Part shown: one piece after another, positions 44,376 through 52,514 of the stretch | How positions within the stretch are numbered: position 1 is the first letter of the stretch | How the letters are laid out: the number at the start of each line of letters is the position of its first letter | Assembly: GCF_019042735.1 (NCBI RefSeq) | Contig: NZ_JAHQCR010000091.1 | Coordinates: 62,001 to 126,000, forward strand | Direction of reading: 5' to 3' | DNA: 64,000 nucleotides | Source: Evansella alkalicola | Lineage (GTDB): Bacteria > Bacillota > Bacilli > Bacillales > Salisediminibacteriaceae | The notes under the pieces: model-generated | Databases searched by the model: none | Told to the model about the DNA's origin: nothing | Seen by the model: only the letters and a program-made list of their open reading frames with translations | Translations under genes and position numbers: made by a program

Positions 44376-44921
44376 GTGTTCGGAGAATTAGTTACAATCG
44401 GGTTTATGGCATTTGCTTTAAGCATGGATGCCTTCTCCATTTCAATAGGGATGGGGCTAATTGGATTAAGGTATAAACACATTGCGAAAATCGGGCTAAC
44501 TGTGGGCTGGTTTCACGTGATGATGCCACTAATTGGGTTAGTTTTAGGTAAACTATTATCTCAATACATAGGTTTATTCGCATTTGTTCTAGGCGGTGGC
44601 ATGTTGATCTTTATAGGTTTACAGATGATAGCATCGACCTTTCAAGAGGAACGGGCATCTATCCTAAGCACATCAGGTCTAGGATTGATTCTTTTTGCTG
44701 TTAGTGTAAGTCTCGACAGTTTTTCTGCAGGCCTAAGTCTAGGGATGCTTGGTGCAAAAACATGGGTTACATTAGTTAGCTTCGGTGTAATGAGCACTAT
44801 TTTTACGTGGATGGGTCTGATCCTGGGAAGAAAAATGGGACATTACTTTCATGGATACAGCGAGTGGCTCGGGGGAGCAATCCTCATTGCTTTTGGTATA
44901 AAAATCATGCTTGCTTCATAG
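44376..44921 (+). CDS. mntP: Putative manganese efflux pump MntP
   Basis: 181 aa, six hydrophobic segments with the paired acidic motif ALSMDAFSISIGMG and VSVSLDSFSAGLSLG characteristic of MntP/DUF204. GTG 44376 start. Equivalent to B. subtilis YwlD at the same locus. The SD lies in a hairpin (see preceding feature). Confidence 0.92.
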   Translation: MFGELVTIGFMAFALSMDAFSISIGMGLIGLRYKHIAKIGLTVGWFHVMMPLIGLVLGKLLSQYIGLFAFVLGGGMLIFIGLQMIASTFQEERASILSTSGLGLILFAVSVSLDSFSAGLSLGMLGAKTWVTLVSFGVMSTIFTWMGLILGRKMGHYFHGYSEWLGGAILIAFGIKIMLAS

Positions 44922-44967
44922 TTGATGTAGGCTGAAATGTTATCTCATAGGGGCAGGGCGTGAATCG

Positions 44968-44998
44968 GAGGGGGGCTGTTGAAGCTCTCTTTTTTTTA
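44968..44998 (+). terminator. mntP terminator
   Basis: GGGGGCT-gttga-AGCTCTC (with G-T pairs) followed by TTTTTTTT. Confidence 0.65.
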
Positions 44999-45019
44999 TG
45001 ATGCCCAGCGTTCGAAGAA

Positions 45020-45115
45020 CCTCAACCTTATGCCCTGAAATTGAATAACCACACCCTTATGCTTAAAGATTGAAACACTACCTTCTTATGCCTAAGATTG
45101 AAACACCACCACCTC
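45020..45115. repeat. 29-bp CTTATGCYTAAAGATTGAAACAC-type repeat, three copies
   Basis: CTTATG recurs at 45027, 45056 and 45085, 29 bp apart, with similar A/T-rich tails ending in ACACCACC. Confidence 0.65.
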
Positions 45116-45150
45116 TTCAATTGGTAAAAACGAGTGCTTCTGTTTTCTAA

Positions 45151-45705
45151 AGACAGTTTTAATGTATTGGAGCGGAAAACTGTCCATGAAGCAAAGTAAT
45201 AACGACAGATTTGAATTTTTCAGCAACAAAACTGTTGATAAGACAAGGTAATACCGGCAGATTTGAATTTATTAGCAGCAAAACTGTCGATAAGACAAGG
45301 TAATACCGACAGATTTGAATTTATTAGAAGCAAAACTGTCGATAAGAGAAGGTAATACCGACAGATTTGAATTTATTAGCATCAAAACTGTCGATAAGAG
45401 AAGGTAATACCGACAGATTTGAATTTATTAGCAGCAAAATTGTCGATAAGAGAAGGTAATACCGACAGATTTGAATTTATTAGCATCAAAACTGTCGATA
45501 AGACAAGGTAATACCGACAGATTTGAATTTATTAGCAGCAAAACTGTCGATAAGAGAAGGTAATACCGGCAGATTTGAATCTTTTAGAAGCAAAACTGCC
45601 GATAAAACAAGGTAATACCGACAGATTTGAATATATCAGCATCAAATCTGTCGATAAAACAAGGTAATAAAGGCAGATTTGATGTAATCGAACCTAAATC
45701 TGTCA
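45151..45705 (+). repeat. Hairpin array B: 11 units of exactly 52 bp (CGACAG/CTGTCG)
   Basis: CTGTCG arms start at 45180, 45232, 45284 and so on to 45700, always 52 bp apart. CGACA-N25-TGTCG spacing equals that of families A and E. In most units CGACAGATTTGA can pair with TCAAAACTGTCG of the next (one mismatch); at 45619/45642 the 12-bp stem is perfect. An A-to-G change in one arm (45567) is matched by T-to-C in its partner (45596). Confidence 0.95.
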
Positions 45706-45754
45706 ATATAGCAATGTTACCAGGTATGAGAATGATTAAATAAAGCATCTCGGA

Positions 45755-45835
45755 CCCCAACCCACCATCCAACCCCCGCCCCCAAACTCAAACCACCCCC
45801 TATCCCACACCCTCCCCCCCTCCCATAAAATCCCC
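45755..45835 (-). other. C-rich tract; strong G-quadruplex motif on the minus strand
   Basis: C-runs at 45796-45800, 45804-45806, 45810-45812, 45814-45820 and 45822-45824 give on the minus strand five G-runs with loops of 1-3 bases. It lies between array B and ywlE. Out of character with the surrounding low-GC DNA. Confidence 0.7.
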
Positions 45836-45971
45836 AAGCAACACTTGAGTGGTGCTTATGTGATAAAATATAATAATGAACTCCGACATAACGAAAGCAA
45901 CTTTTGGAAAATAATTGAAGCATAAAATAATAGGAACAAGGGAAATTGGAAGGTAGAAGGGATGTGGCTTA

Positions 45972-46622
45972 ATGAAAAATATATTATTTGTATGTACAGG
46001 AAATACATGTAGAAGCCCCATGGCAGAAGCTATCTTTTTGAAAGAACAAAGTGGTAAATTCGAAGTGAAATCTGCTGGGATTCATGCGATAGAAGGTATG
46101 CCCATGTCTGAAGGAGCACAAACCGTTTTATCAAATAGGAATATGATAGATAATCATAAGTCATCAGTTCTGAGTAGAGATCTCATTGATTGGGCTGATG
46201 TAGTGTTAACGATGACAGAAAATCATAGACGCTCAGTGATAGAACTATATCCTGAAAACCATGAGAAAATATATACATTGAAAGAATATATTCTGGACGA
46301 CCCTGAAACGATAGAAAAGATCGATAAACTGAAGCACCATATGGCTCAGTTGGAATTAAAACGAGCTAGCTTTTTAGCAAACAATCAAGATCAAGTGGAA
46401 AGATATAATAAAACGAAAGATATTTCTAAACAACAGGAGCTTGAGCAAGCACTGCTTAAAGAGCTTCAACCGGAGCAGGAAGCAATCGCAAAGTTAATGG
46501 CCGAACTGCCATCCTTCGACATAGCAGATCCATACATGGCTAGTGTGGAAGTGTATGATCAAACGTTTAAAGAGCTCGAGGAATCAGTGAAAAAACTTTT
46601 AAAAAAGTTTGAAGAACAGTAA
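45972..46622 (+). CDS. ywlE: Protein arginine phosphatase YwlE with extra helical insert
   Basis: 216 aa. Low-molecular-weight phosphatase loop VCTGNTCRSPMAEA at the N-terminus and general-acid region DIADPYMASVEVYDQTFKEL at the C-terminus. YwlE removes phosphate from arginine residues marked by McsB for ClpCP. Usual length is about 150 aa; residues about 110-182 here are an added charged, probably coiled-coil segment (KLKHHMAQLELKRASF...QEAIAKLMAEL). ATG 45972, SD GAAGGGA. Confidence 0.88.
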   Translation: MKNILFVCTGNTCRSPMAEAIFLKEQSGKFEVKSAGIHAIEGMPMSEGAQTVLSNRNMIDNHKSSVLSRDLIDWADVVLTMTENHRRSVIELYPENHEKIYTLKEYILDDPETIEKIDKLKHHMAQLELKRASFLANNQDQVERYNKTKDISKQQELEQALLKELQPEQEAIAKLMAELPSFDIADPYMASVEVYDQTFKELEESVKKLLKKFEEQ

Positions 46623-46864
46623 AAGGTTAGGTTATGGACAATGTAAACCTTTTCATTTGACATTTTAAAAAATAATTTGAGTTTTTTGTCAAAAGCTACT
46701 GTTTGAAATGGCATTACCTTGTTAAAATACGAACAGGGACTTCGATTTTTATAATTGGCTATGTTAAACCTTGAGGCTAAATTTTTGTTACAGGTACTCC
46801 CTTTCAGCTGGTAGATGATTAACTAGCCATATATTAAAGGAAATGAGAAAGGCGGCAGTTTGAA

Positions 46865-47305
46865 ATGAAAGTAGCAATTGGTTCAGATCATGGTGGTTTA
46901 AATTTAAAGCGTGAAATCACTAACTTATTACAAGAAATGGGAATTGAATATGAGGATGTTGGTTGTGACTGTACAGACTCTGTTGACTACCCAGATTATG
47001 GGATTCCTGTTGCAGAAAAGGTAGCTAACGGTGAAGTAGATAGGGGAATCCTAATTTGTGGCACTGGCATTGGTATGTCTATTGCAGCAAACAAAGTGAA
47101 GGGAATTCGTTGTGCCCTAGTCCATGACCTTTTTACAGCAAAAGTAACAAGGGAACATAATGACACAAATATTTTAGCGATGGGTGAAAGAGTTATTGGG
47201 CCTGGATTGGCAACAGAAATAGCTCGAGTTTGGTTATCAACGGAATTCGAGGGTGGTCGTCATGCGACAAGAGTAGGAAAAATTACGGAGTATGAGGGGT
47301 CTTAA
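46865..47305 (+). CDS. rpiB: Ribose-5-phosphate isomerase B
   Basis: 146 aa. MKVAIGSDHGGLNLK, catalytic CGTGIGMSIAANK and phosphate-binding HATRVGKI. Interconverts ribulose- and ribose-5-phosphate. SD GAAAGGCGG, ATG 46865. The 242-base gap after ywlE has a hairpin AAAGGTT/AACCTTT (46,622-46,654) and no gene. Confidence 0.94.
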   Translation: MKVAIGSDHGGLNLKREITNLLQEMGIEYEDVGCDCTDSVDYPDYGIPVAEKVANGEVDRGILICGTGIGMSIAANKVKGIRCALVHDLFTAKVTREHNDTNILAMGERVIGPGLATEIARVWLSTEFEGGRHATRVGKITEYEGS

Positions 47306-47331
47306 TTAATTTAATTAAGGGTGATTCTAGT

Positions 47332-47907
47332 ATGGCGTTAGACTTAAAGGCTATACAGCAAGCGTTGGCAACAGCATTGGACGACTTGAATCAAGCTGCT
47401 GACTTAAAACCGAAGCAACTTGTTGTGGTAGGGGCTAGCACTAGTGAAGTGGCAGGGAAGCATATTGGGAGTGCAGGAACGAAAGAGGTAGCAGAAGCAC
47501 TTTGGGAGGTACTTTACAACTTTCAACAAAAAACAGATATTTCCTATGCATTCCAGTGCTGTGAACATTTAAATAGAGCCCTAGTTGTAGAAAGTGACTA
47601 CAGTTTTGTTCAACAGCTAGAGCAAGTATCTGTTGTACCAGTGGGGAGTGCTGGGGGAGCAATGGCAGCACTGGCTTTTAAAAAAATGAAGGGTGCTGTG
47701 ATGGTAGAAGAAGTGAAAGCTGATGCAGGTATTGATATTGGAGATACACTGATAGGAATGCATTTAAAAAAAGTAGCAGTACCAGTCCGTAGCACGGTGA
47801 AATCAGTAGGGGAAGCACATGTAACGATGGCTAGAACTCGACCAAAGCTAATTGGTGGAGAACGAGCGGTCTACAAAGTTGTACATAGGGATGAGACATG
47901 TGATTAG
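47332..47907 (+). CDS. ywlG: UPF0340 family protein YwlG
   Basis: 191 aa: VVVGASTSEVAGKHIGSAG, FQCCEHLNRALVVE, VPVGSAGGAMA, ARTRPKLIGGERAVY. A conserved Firmicutes family of unknown function at its usual place between rpiB and glyA. SD AAGGGTGA, ATG 47332. Confidence 0.92.
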   Translation: MALDLKAIQQALATALDDLNQAADLKPKQLVVVGASTSEVAGKHIGSAGTKEVAEALWEVLYNFQQKTDISYAFQCCEHLNRALVVESDYSFVQQLEQVSVVPVGSAGGAMAALAFKKMKGAVMVEEVKADAGIDIGDTLIGMHLKKVAVPVRSTVKSVGEAHVTMARTRPKLIGGERAVYKVVHRDETCD

Positions 47908-47951
47908 CAAAAAAATAAAATAACTGGGTTATTATTAGGAGGTTTATGGAG

Positions 47952-49220
47952 ATGACGACAATGGGGACAGACACATTAGCAAACGTAAGGATTCAAGACG
48001 AGGAAGTTTTTAAGGCAATGGAAGCAGAGCTTGGGAGACAACGTTCAAACATTGAATTAATTGCTTCAGAAAACTTTGTTTCAAATGCTGTAATGGAAGC
48101 GCAAGGCTCAGTTCTAACGAATAAATACGCAGAGGGTTACCCGAATAAACGGTATTATGGCGGTTGTGAGCATGTAGACGTAGTAGAAGACATTGCGAGA
48201 AACCGTGCAAAAGAACTATTTGGTGCAGAGCACGTTAATGTTCAGCCACACTCCGGTGCTCAGGCTAATATGGCTGTTTACTTCACGATCCTTGAGCATG
48301 GCGATACAGTTCTCGGTATGAATTTATCACATGGTGGCCACTTAACACATGGTAGCCCAGTTAATTTTAGTGGAAAACAATATAACTTCGTTGAATACGG
48401 TGTTGATGAAAAAACTGGAATTCTAGATTATGAAGATGTCCGTGCGAAGGCACAAGAGCATAAACCTAAGCTAATTGTAGCAGGTGCCAGTGCATACCCA
48501 AGGGAAATTGATTTCAAAGTATTTCGTGAGATAGCTGATGAAGTGGGAGCTTACTTAATGGTGGATATGGCTCACATCGCAGGACTTGTTGCGACAGGTC
48601 ACCATCCGTCTCCAGTTCCTTTTGCAGACTTTGTAACGACAACAACGCATAAGACTCTACGTGGTCCACGTGGGGGAATGATTCTTTGTAAAGAAGAATT
48701 TGCGAAAAAAATTGATAAAGCAATTTTTCCAGGATTACAAGGTGGTCCATTAATGCATGTCATCTCCGCAAAAGCAGTTGCTCTTGGTGAGGCATTAGGG
48801 GAAGAATTCAAAGCTTATTCTGAACAGGTGAAGAAAAACGCTGTAGTTTTAGCCGCTACATTGTTGGACGAAGGAATTGATCTTGTTTCTGGTGGAACGG
48901 ATAATCACCTCGTTTTACTTGACTTGCGAGGTCTTGGCATAACTGGGAAAGTAGCGGAAGAGGCATTGGATAGTGTTGGAATAACAACAAATAAAAACAC
49001 GATTCCTTATGATCCAGAAAGCCCATTTGTAACAAGTGGTCTTCGTATTGGTACTGCTGCAGTTACTAGCCGTGGTTTTGGAGAAGAGGACATGAAGGAA
49101 ACTGGAAAGATCATTGCGAAAGTATTGAAAGCAGTAGATGACGAGAGCGTATTAGCTGAGGCGAAAAAAGAGGTAGAAACACTAACATCTAAGGTTCCGT
49201 TGTACGAAGACTTAGGATAA
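47952..49220 (+). CDS. glyA: Serine hydroxymethyltransferase
   Basis: 422 aa from ATG 47952, 8 bases after SD AGGAGG; the ATG two codons earlier is too close to the SD. PLP enzyme: NKYAEGYPNKRYYGGC, PHSGAQANMAVY, MVDMAHIAGLVA, PLP-Lys in TTTTHKTLRGPRGG. Makes glycine and methylene-THF from serine. 44 bases downstream of ywlG. Confidence 0.96.
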   Translation: MTTMGTDTLANVRIQDEEVFKAMEAELGRQRSNIELIASENFVSNAVMEAQGSVLTNKYAEGYPNKRYYGGCEHVDVVEDIARNRAKELFGAEHVNVQPHSGAQANMAVYFTILEHGDTVLGMNLSHGGHLTHGSPVNFSGKQYNFVEYGVDEKTGILDYEDVRAKAQEHKPKLIVAGASAYPREIDFKVFREIADEVGAYLMVDMAHIAGLVATGHHPSPVPFADFVTTTTHKTLRGPRGGMILCKEEFAKKIDKAIFPGLQGGPLMHVISAKAVALGEALGEEFKAYSEQVKKNAVVLAATLLDEGIDLVSGGTDNHLVLLDLRGLGITGKVAEEALDSVGITTNKNTIPYDPESPFVTSGLRIGTAAVTSRGFGEEDMKETGKIIAKVLKAVDDESVLAEAKKEVETLTSKVPLYEDLG

Positions 49221-49230
49221 ATAGTCATAA

Positions 49231-49287
49231 GAGGTTGTCCCAGAATGTCACTTCATAGTGAATACGGAAGGGAGAACCTCTTTCTTT
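49231..49287 (+). terminator. glyA terminator
   Basis: AGAGGTT-gTCCC / GGGAg-AACCTCT then TTCTTTTT. Confidence 0.85.
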
Positions 49288-49299
49288 TTATATGAAAGT

Positions 49300-49405
49300 G
49301 AGTAGCCGACCCAGACACCCGCGGAAAAGGAAGGCAGGACAAGCCCCTGCAGAGCTAAGCTGCTCATGAAGCGGCTTGCCGGCTTCTCCACGGAAAGGGA
49401 GTAAA
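49300..49405. repeat. GC-rich element 3 (decayed relative of elements 1 and 2)
   Basis: GCAGGACAAGCCCCTGCAG and AGCGGCTTGCCGGCTTCTCC with GGAAAGGGAG match the order of motifs in elements 1 and 2. Terminal inverted repeats are not recognisable. Confidence 0.55.
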
Positions 49406-49407
49406 CC

Positions 49408-49450
49408 GCAGTTTTTTCCAACAAATCATTTCGACGGTAGCCTTTAAAAA
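49408..49450 (+). repeat. Dispersed GCAGTTTTTTCCAACAAAT motif, copy 3
   Basis: CCGCAGTTTTTTCCAACAAA, then ATTTCGACGGTAGCCTTTAA; matches copies at 9530 and 30,705. It runs into the 3' end of the minus-strand 99-aa gene. Confidence 0.5.
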
Positions 49451-49743
49451 AGTATATGACTAATGAAACTAACGATCAGTCCAGCAATTAACACACGTTT
49501 TTTTCCAGGGGCATTAACGAATTTCTTTTCTTTTGACCAATAATGTATCAGTCCGTACCCTACACCAAAACCAAAGGGAAGTGGAATTATGCCATACCAA
49601 AAAATGAGTGTACCGAGAAAATAAAAACCGATTAATTTAGGGATAATAAGCTCTTCCTGGCGATTGTCACTCGAATAGTACCCAATTGCAGTCGAAAGGG
49701 AAATAGGTAATATATACACCAGAAAATATAATAATACAGACAT
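49444..49743 (-). CDS. Small membrane protein, 99 aa
   Basis: ATG at 49743 with SD AGGTG. Three hydrophobic segments (about 2-22, 37-62, 82-99), with PLPFGFGVGYGLIHYWS between. No family recognised. Sits alone on the minus strand between glyA and upp. Confidence 0.6.
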   Translation of the reverse strand: MSVLLYFLVYILPISLSTAIGYYSSDNRQEELIIPKLIGFYFLGTLIFWYGIIPLPFGFGVGYGLIHYWSKEKKFVNAPGKKRVLIAGLIVSFISHILF

Positions 49744-49849
49744 TATGACACCTGCTTCTAGGATAATTGTCCTGAGTATATCATGAGTCTCTTAATGGGT
49801 GCTATTTACGACAACTTCATGTAATTTTAATGAAAAGTTTTAATAGTTC

Positions 49850-49878
49850 TTGAATCGGCGTGTCTTTTTATGTAGAAT
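49850..49878 (+). promoter_or_regulatory. upp promoter
   Basis: TTGAAT, 17-bp spacer, TAGAAT, 54 bases before upp. Confidence 0.65.
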
Positions 49879-49932
49879 TTTCAAAGGAGTTCAATTAAAT
49901 TAAGTAGATACTTACTATAAAGGAGCGGAACC

Positions 49933-50562
49933 ATGGGTAAAGTTTATGTATTTGATCACCCCCTCATTCAACATAAGTTAACGTACATTCGCGATAAAAA
50001 TACTGGAACAAAAGAATTCAGAGAGTTGATTGACGAAGTAGCGAGTTTGATGGCTTTTGAAATTACACGAGATTTACCACTTCAAGATGTACAAGTGGAA
50101 ACTCCTGTTGCTACAGCCAATAGTAAAGTAATTGCTGGTAAAAAATTAGGTTTAGTCCCTATTCTCCGTGCAGGATTAGGCATGGTTGATGGAATTCTAA
50201 AGTTAATTCCAGCGGCTAAAGTTGGACATGTTGGTTTATATCGTGATCCAGAAACACTAAAGCCAGTCGAGTACTACATCAAGTTACCTTCTGATGTGGA
50301 AGTACGCGAATTCATTGTCATTGACCCAATGTTAGCAACAGGTGGATCTGCTGTAGAAGCAATTAACTCTGTAAAAAAACGTGGGGCAAAGAACATCAAG
50401 CTAATGTGTTTAGTTGCTGCTCCTGAAGGCGTAGAAGAAGTTCAAAAGTATCACCCAGAAGTGGATATCTACTTAGCGGCAATGGATGAAAAGCTTAATT
50501 CTAAAGGCTACATTGTTCCGGGTCTTGGAGACGCTGGTGACCGCTTGTACGGAACAAAGTAA
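49933..50562 (+). CDS. upp: Uracil phosphoribosyltransferase
   Basis: 209 aa. Begins MGKVYVFDHPLIQHKLTYIR; PRPP loop VIDPMLATGGSAVEA; uracil-binding GYIVPGLGDAGDR. Makes UMP from uracil. SD AAAGGAGCGG, ATG 49933. Confidence 0.96.
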   Translation: MGKVYVFDHPLIQHKLTYIRDKNTGTKEFRELIDEVASLMAFEITRDLPLQDVQVETPVATANSKVIAGKKLGLVPILRAGLGMVDGILKLIPAAKVGHVGLYRDPETLKPVEYYIKLPSDVEVREFIVIDPMLATGGSAVEAINSVKKRGAKNIKLMCLVAAPEGVEEVQKYHPEVDIYLAAMDEKLNSKGYIVPGLGDAGDRLYGTK

Positions 50563-50629
50563 ATTTAAGCATTTATTTAGCGGGCTTACTAAATTTCTTT
50601 TTTAGCAAAAACATCATTTATGGAGTGTT

Positions 50630-50676
50630 ATGGAGTGCGTCTCAAAAGTAATAACTTTTGGGGTGCACTCTTTTTA
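50630..50676 (+). terminator. upp terminator
   Basis: GAGTGC-gtCTCAAAAGT-aata-ACTTTTG-gGGTGCACTC then TTTTT. Confidence 0.88.
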
Positions 50677-50774
50677 AGTTCCTTGGGATGCGCGCTGCTC
50701 CTTTATTAATCCTATTATAGAGGTTGTGTTAATAGCCGTAGCCGTGGGACATTCAGAGAAGAGTGGATATGGAT

Positions 50775-51778
50775 AGTGCCCGAAGCACGAGTTGCTATTG
50801 TGTTTGGGGCACTAAGAGTCGTGGATAGTGCCCGAAGCGAGGGGTGGAATCGTGTTTGGGGCACTAAGAGTCGTTGATAGTGCCCGAAGCAAGGCTTGGA
50901 TTTGTGTTTGGGGCACTAAGAGTCGTGGATAGTGCCCGAAGCGAGGGGTGGAATCGTGTTTGGGGCACTAAGAGTCGTTGATAGTGCCCGAAGCAAGAGT
51001 TGGATTTGTGTTCAGGGCACTAAGAGTCGTGGATAGTGCCCGAAGCAAGAGTTGGACTCGTGTTTGGGGCACTAAGAAGAGTAGATAGTGCCCGAAGCAA
51101 GAGTTGGACTCGTGTTTGGGGCACTAAGAAGAGTAGATAGTGCCCGAAGCAAGGGCTGCACACGTGTTTGGGGCACTAAGAGTCGTGGATAGTGCCCGAA
51201 GCGAGGGTTGGAATCGTGTTTGGGGCACTAAGAGTCGTTGATAGTGCCCGGAGCGAGGGTTGGAATCGTGTTTGGGGCACTAAGAGTCGTTGATAGTGCC
51301 CGAAGCGAGAGTTGGATTTGTGTTTGGGGCACTAAGAGTCGTGGATAGTGCCCGAAGCACGAGTTGGAATCGTGTTTGGGGCACTAAGAGTCGTTGATAG
51401 TGCCCGAAGCGAGGGTTGGAATCGTGTTTGGGGCACTAAGAGTCGTTGATAGTGCCTGAAGCAAGGCTTGGATTTGTGTTTGGGGCACTAAGAAGAGTAG
51501 ATAGTGCCCGGAGCGAGGGTTGGAATCGTGTTTGGGGCACTAAGAAGAGTGGATAGTGCTCGAAGCAAGGGTTGCACTCGTGTTTGGGGCACTAAGAGTC
51601 GTTGATAGTGCCCGGAGCGAGGGTTGGAATCGTGTTTGGGGCACTAAGAAGAGTGGATAGTGCCCGAAGCGAGGGTTGGAATCGTGTTTGGGGCACTAAG
51701 AAGAGTGGATAGTGCCCGAAGCGAGGGTTGGAATCGTGTTTGGGGCACTAAGAGTCGTTGATAGTGCCCGAAGCAAGG
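50775..51778 (+). repeat. Hairpin array C: 20 units of exactly 52 bp (AGTGCCC/GGGCACT)
   Basis: AGTGCCC starts at 50775, 50827, 50879 and so on to 51763, always 52 bp apart, with GGGGCACT 31 bp into each unit (arm centres 32 and 20 bp apart). The stem can extend across CCCGAA/TTTGGGG. Interior varies (GCGAGGGTTGGAATCGTG, GCAAGAGTTGGA); the linker alternates AAGAGTCGTTGAT and AAGAAGAGTGGAT. Lies between upp and the subtilase gene. Confidence 0.95.
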
Positions 51779-52035
51779 CACCAAGCCTTCGGTAAAATAA
51801 ATCAGTTTTAATTCCCCGAAAGGGAGGTAGCACCAAGCCTTCGGTAAAATAAATCAAGTTTAATTCCCCGAAAGGAATTCAGCGCCAAGCCTTCGGTAAA
51901 ATAAATCAGTTTTAATTCCCCGAAAGGGAGGTAACACCAAGTCTTCGGTAAAACAAATCAGGTTTAATTACCTTTTACAGAAACTGTCCCATTGCTTCAG
52001 TCAAATAAACCAAGTTTTTTACCCCTATAGTGATC
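51779..52035 (+). repeat. Hairpin array D: four units of 52 bp plus a degenerate fifth (CCTTCGG/CCGAAAGG)
   Basis: Units start at 51779, 51831, 51883 and 51935. CTTC at 51995 continues the 52-bp register in a decayed fifth copy. TTCGG and CCGAA arms are separated by 23 bases. It follows array C without a gap. Confidence 0.9.
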
Positions 52036-52460
52036 CTGCGCCAACCCTCTAATAAAAAACAGAAAAATTAGAAATCACTAAGCCTAATAGAGGTTGATAC
52101 AGATGTCCATGTCCACTATAGATTATTTCAAAAACCCACTAACCGTAAATCCACAAACCCACAAGACAAGACGTAATTCCACCAACCCACTACATACTCA
52201 CCATAAAAAGCCACTATTAGTTCTTGCACTTCAGCAACCCGAATAATCCGCAACCCGAATAAAGAACAACTCCACACCCGCAAGAAAATCTCGGTATTAG
52301 TTCTTCCACAACCCGCATAAAAACTCACAATTAGCTTTTTCCACAAACCTCGCACAAATCCCGCATCACCAACCCACCCAACGCTCTCCATCAAAAACCA
52401 ACTAGATAGTTTTTCTTCATTCTCTTCAATCCCTTTGCATGAAATAGCTACCTCCTTGGA
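52036..52460. other. C/A-rich spacer with degenerate repeats before the subtilase gene
   Basis: Irregular repeats such as CTATTAGTTCTT, CAACCCGAATAA and CCACAAACC; G-poor on the plus strand. An 88-codon minus-strand frame here is rejected as compositional. No promoter found with confidence. Confidence 0.5.
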
Positions 52461-52514
52461 ATGATAAAGGAAAATCAGTCCATGTTTTTTAAGTCTATAC
52501 TGGAGGGAGTCGGG

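Noticed and set aside
45717..46021. Minus-strand ORFs of 68-73 codons near the C-rich tract
   Set aside because: Gly-rich product of the G-run tract; overlaps the ywlE start on the other strand.
52128..52394. 88-codon minus-strand ORF upstream of the subtilase gene
   Set aside because: Trp/Gly/Val-rich translation of a degenerate C/A-rich repeat, without RBS.
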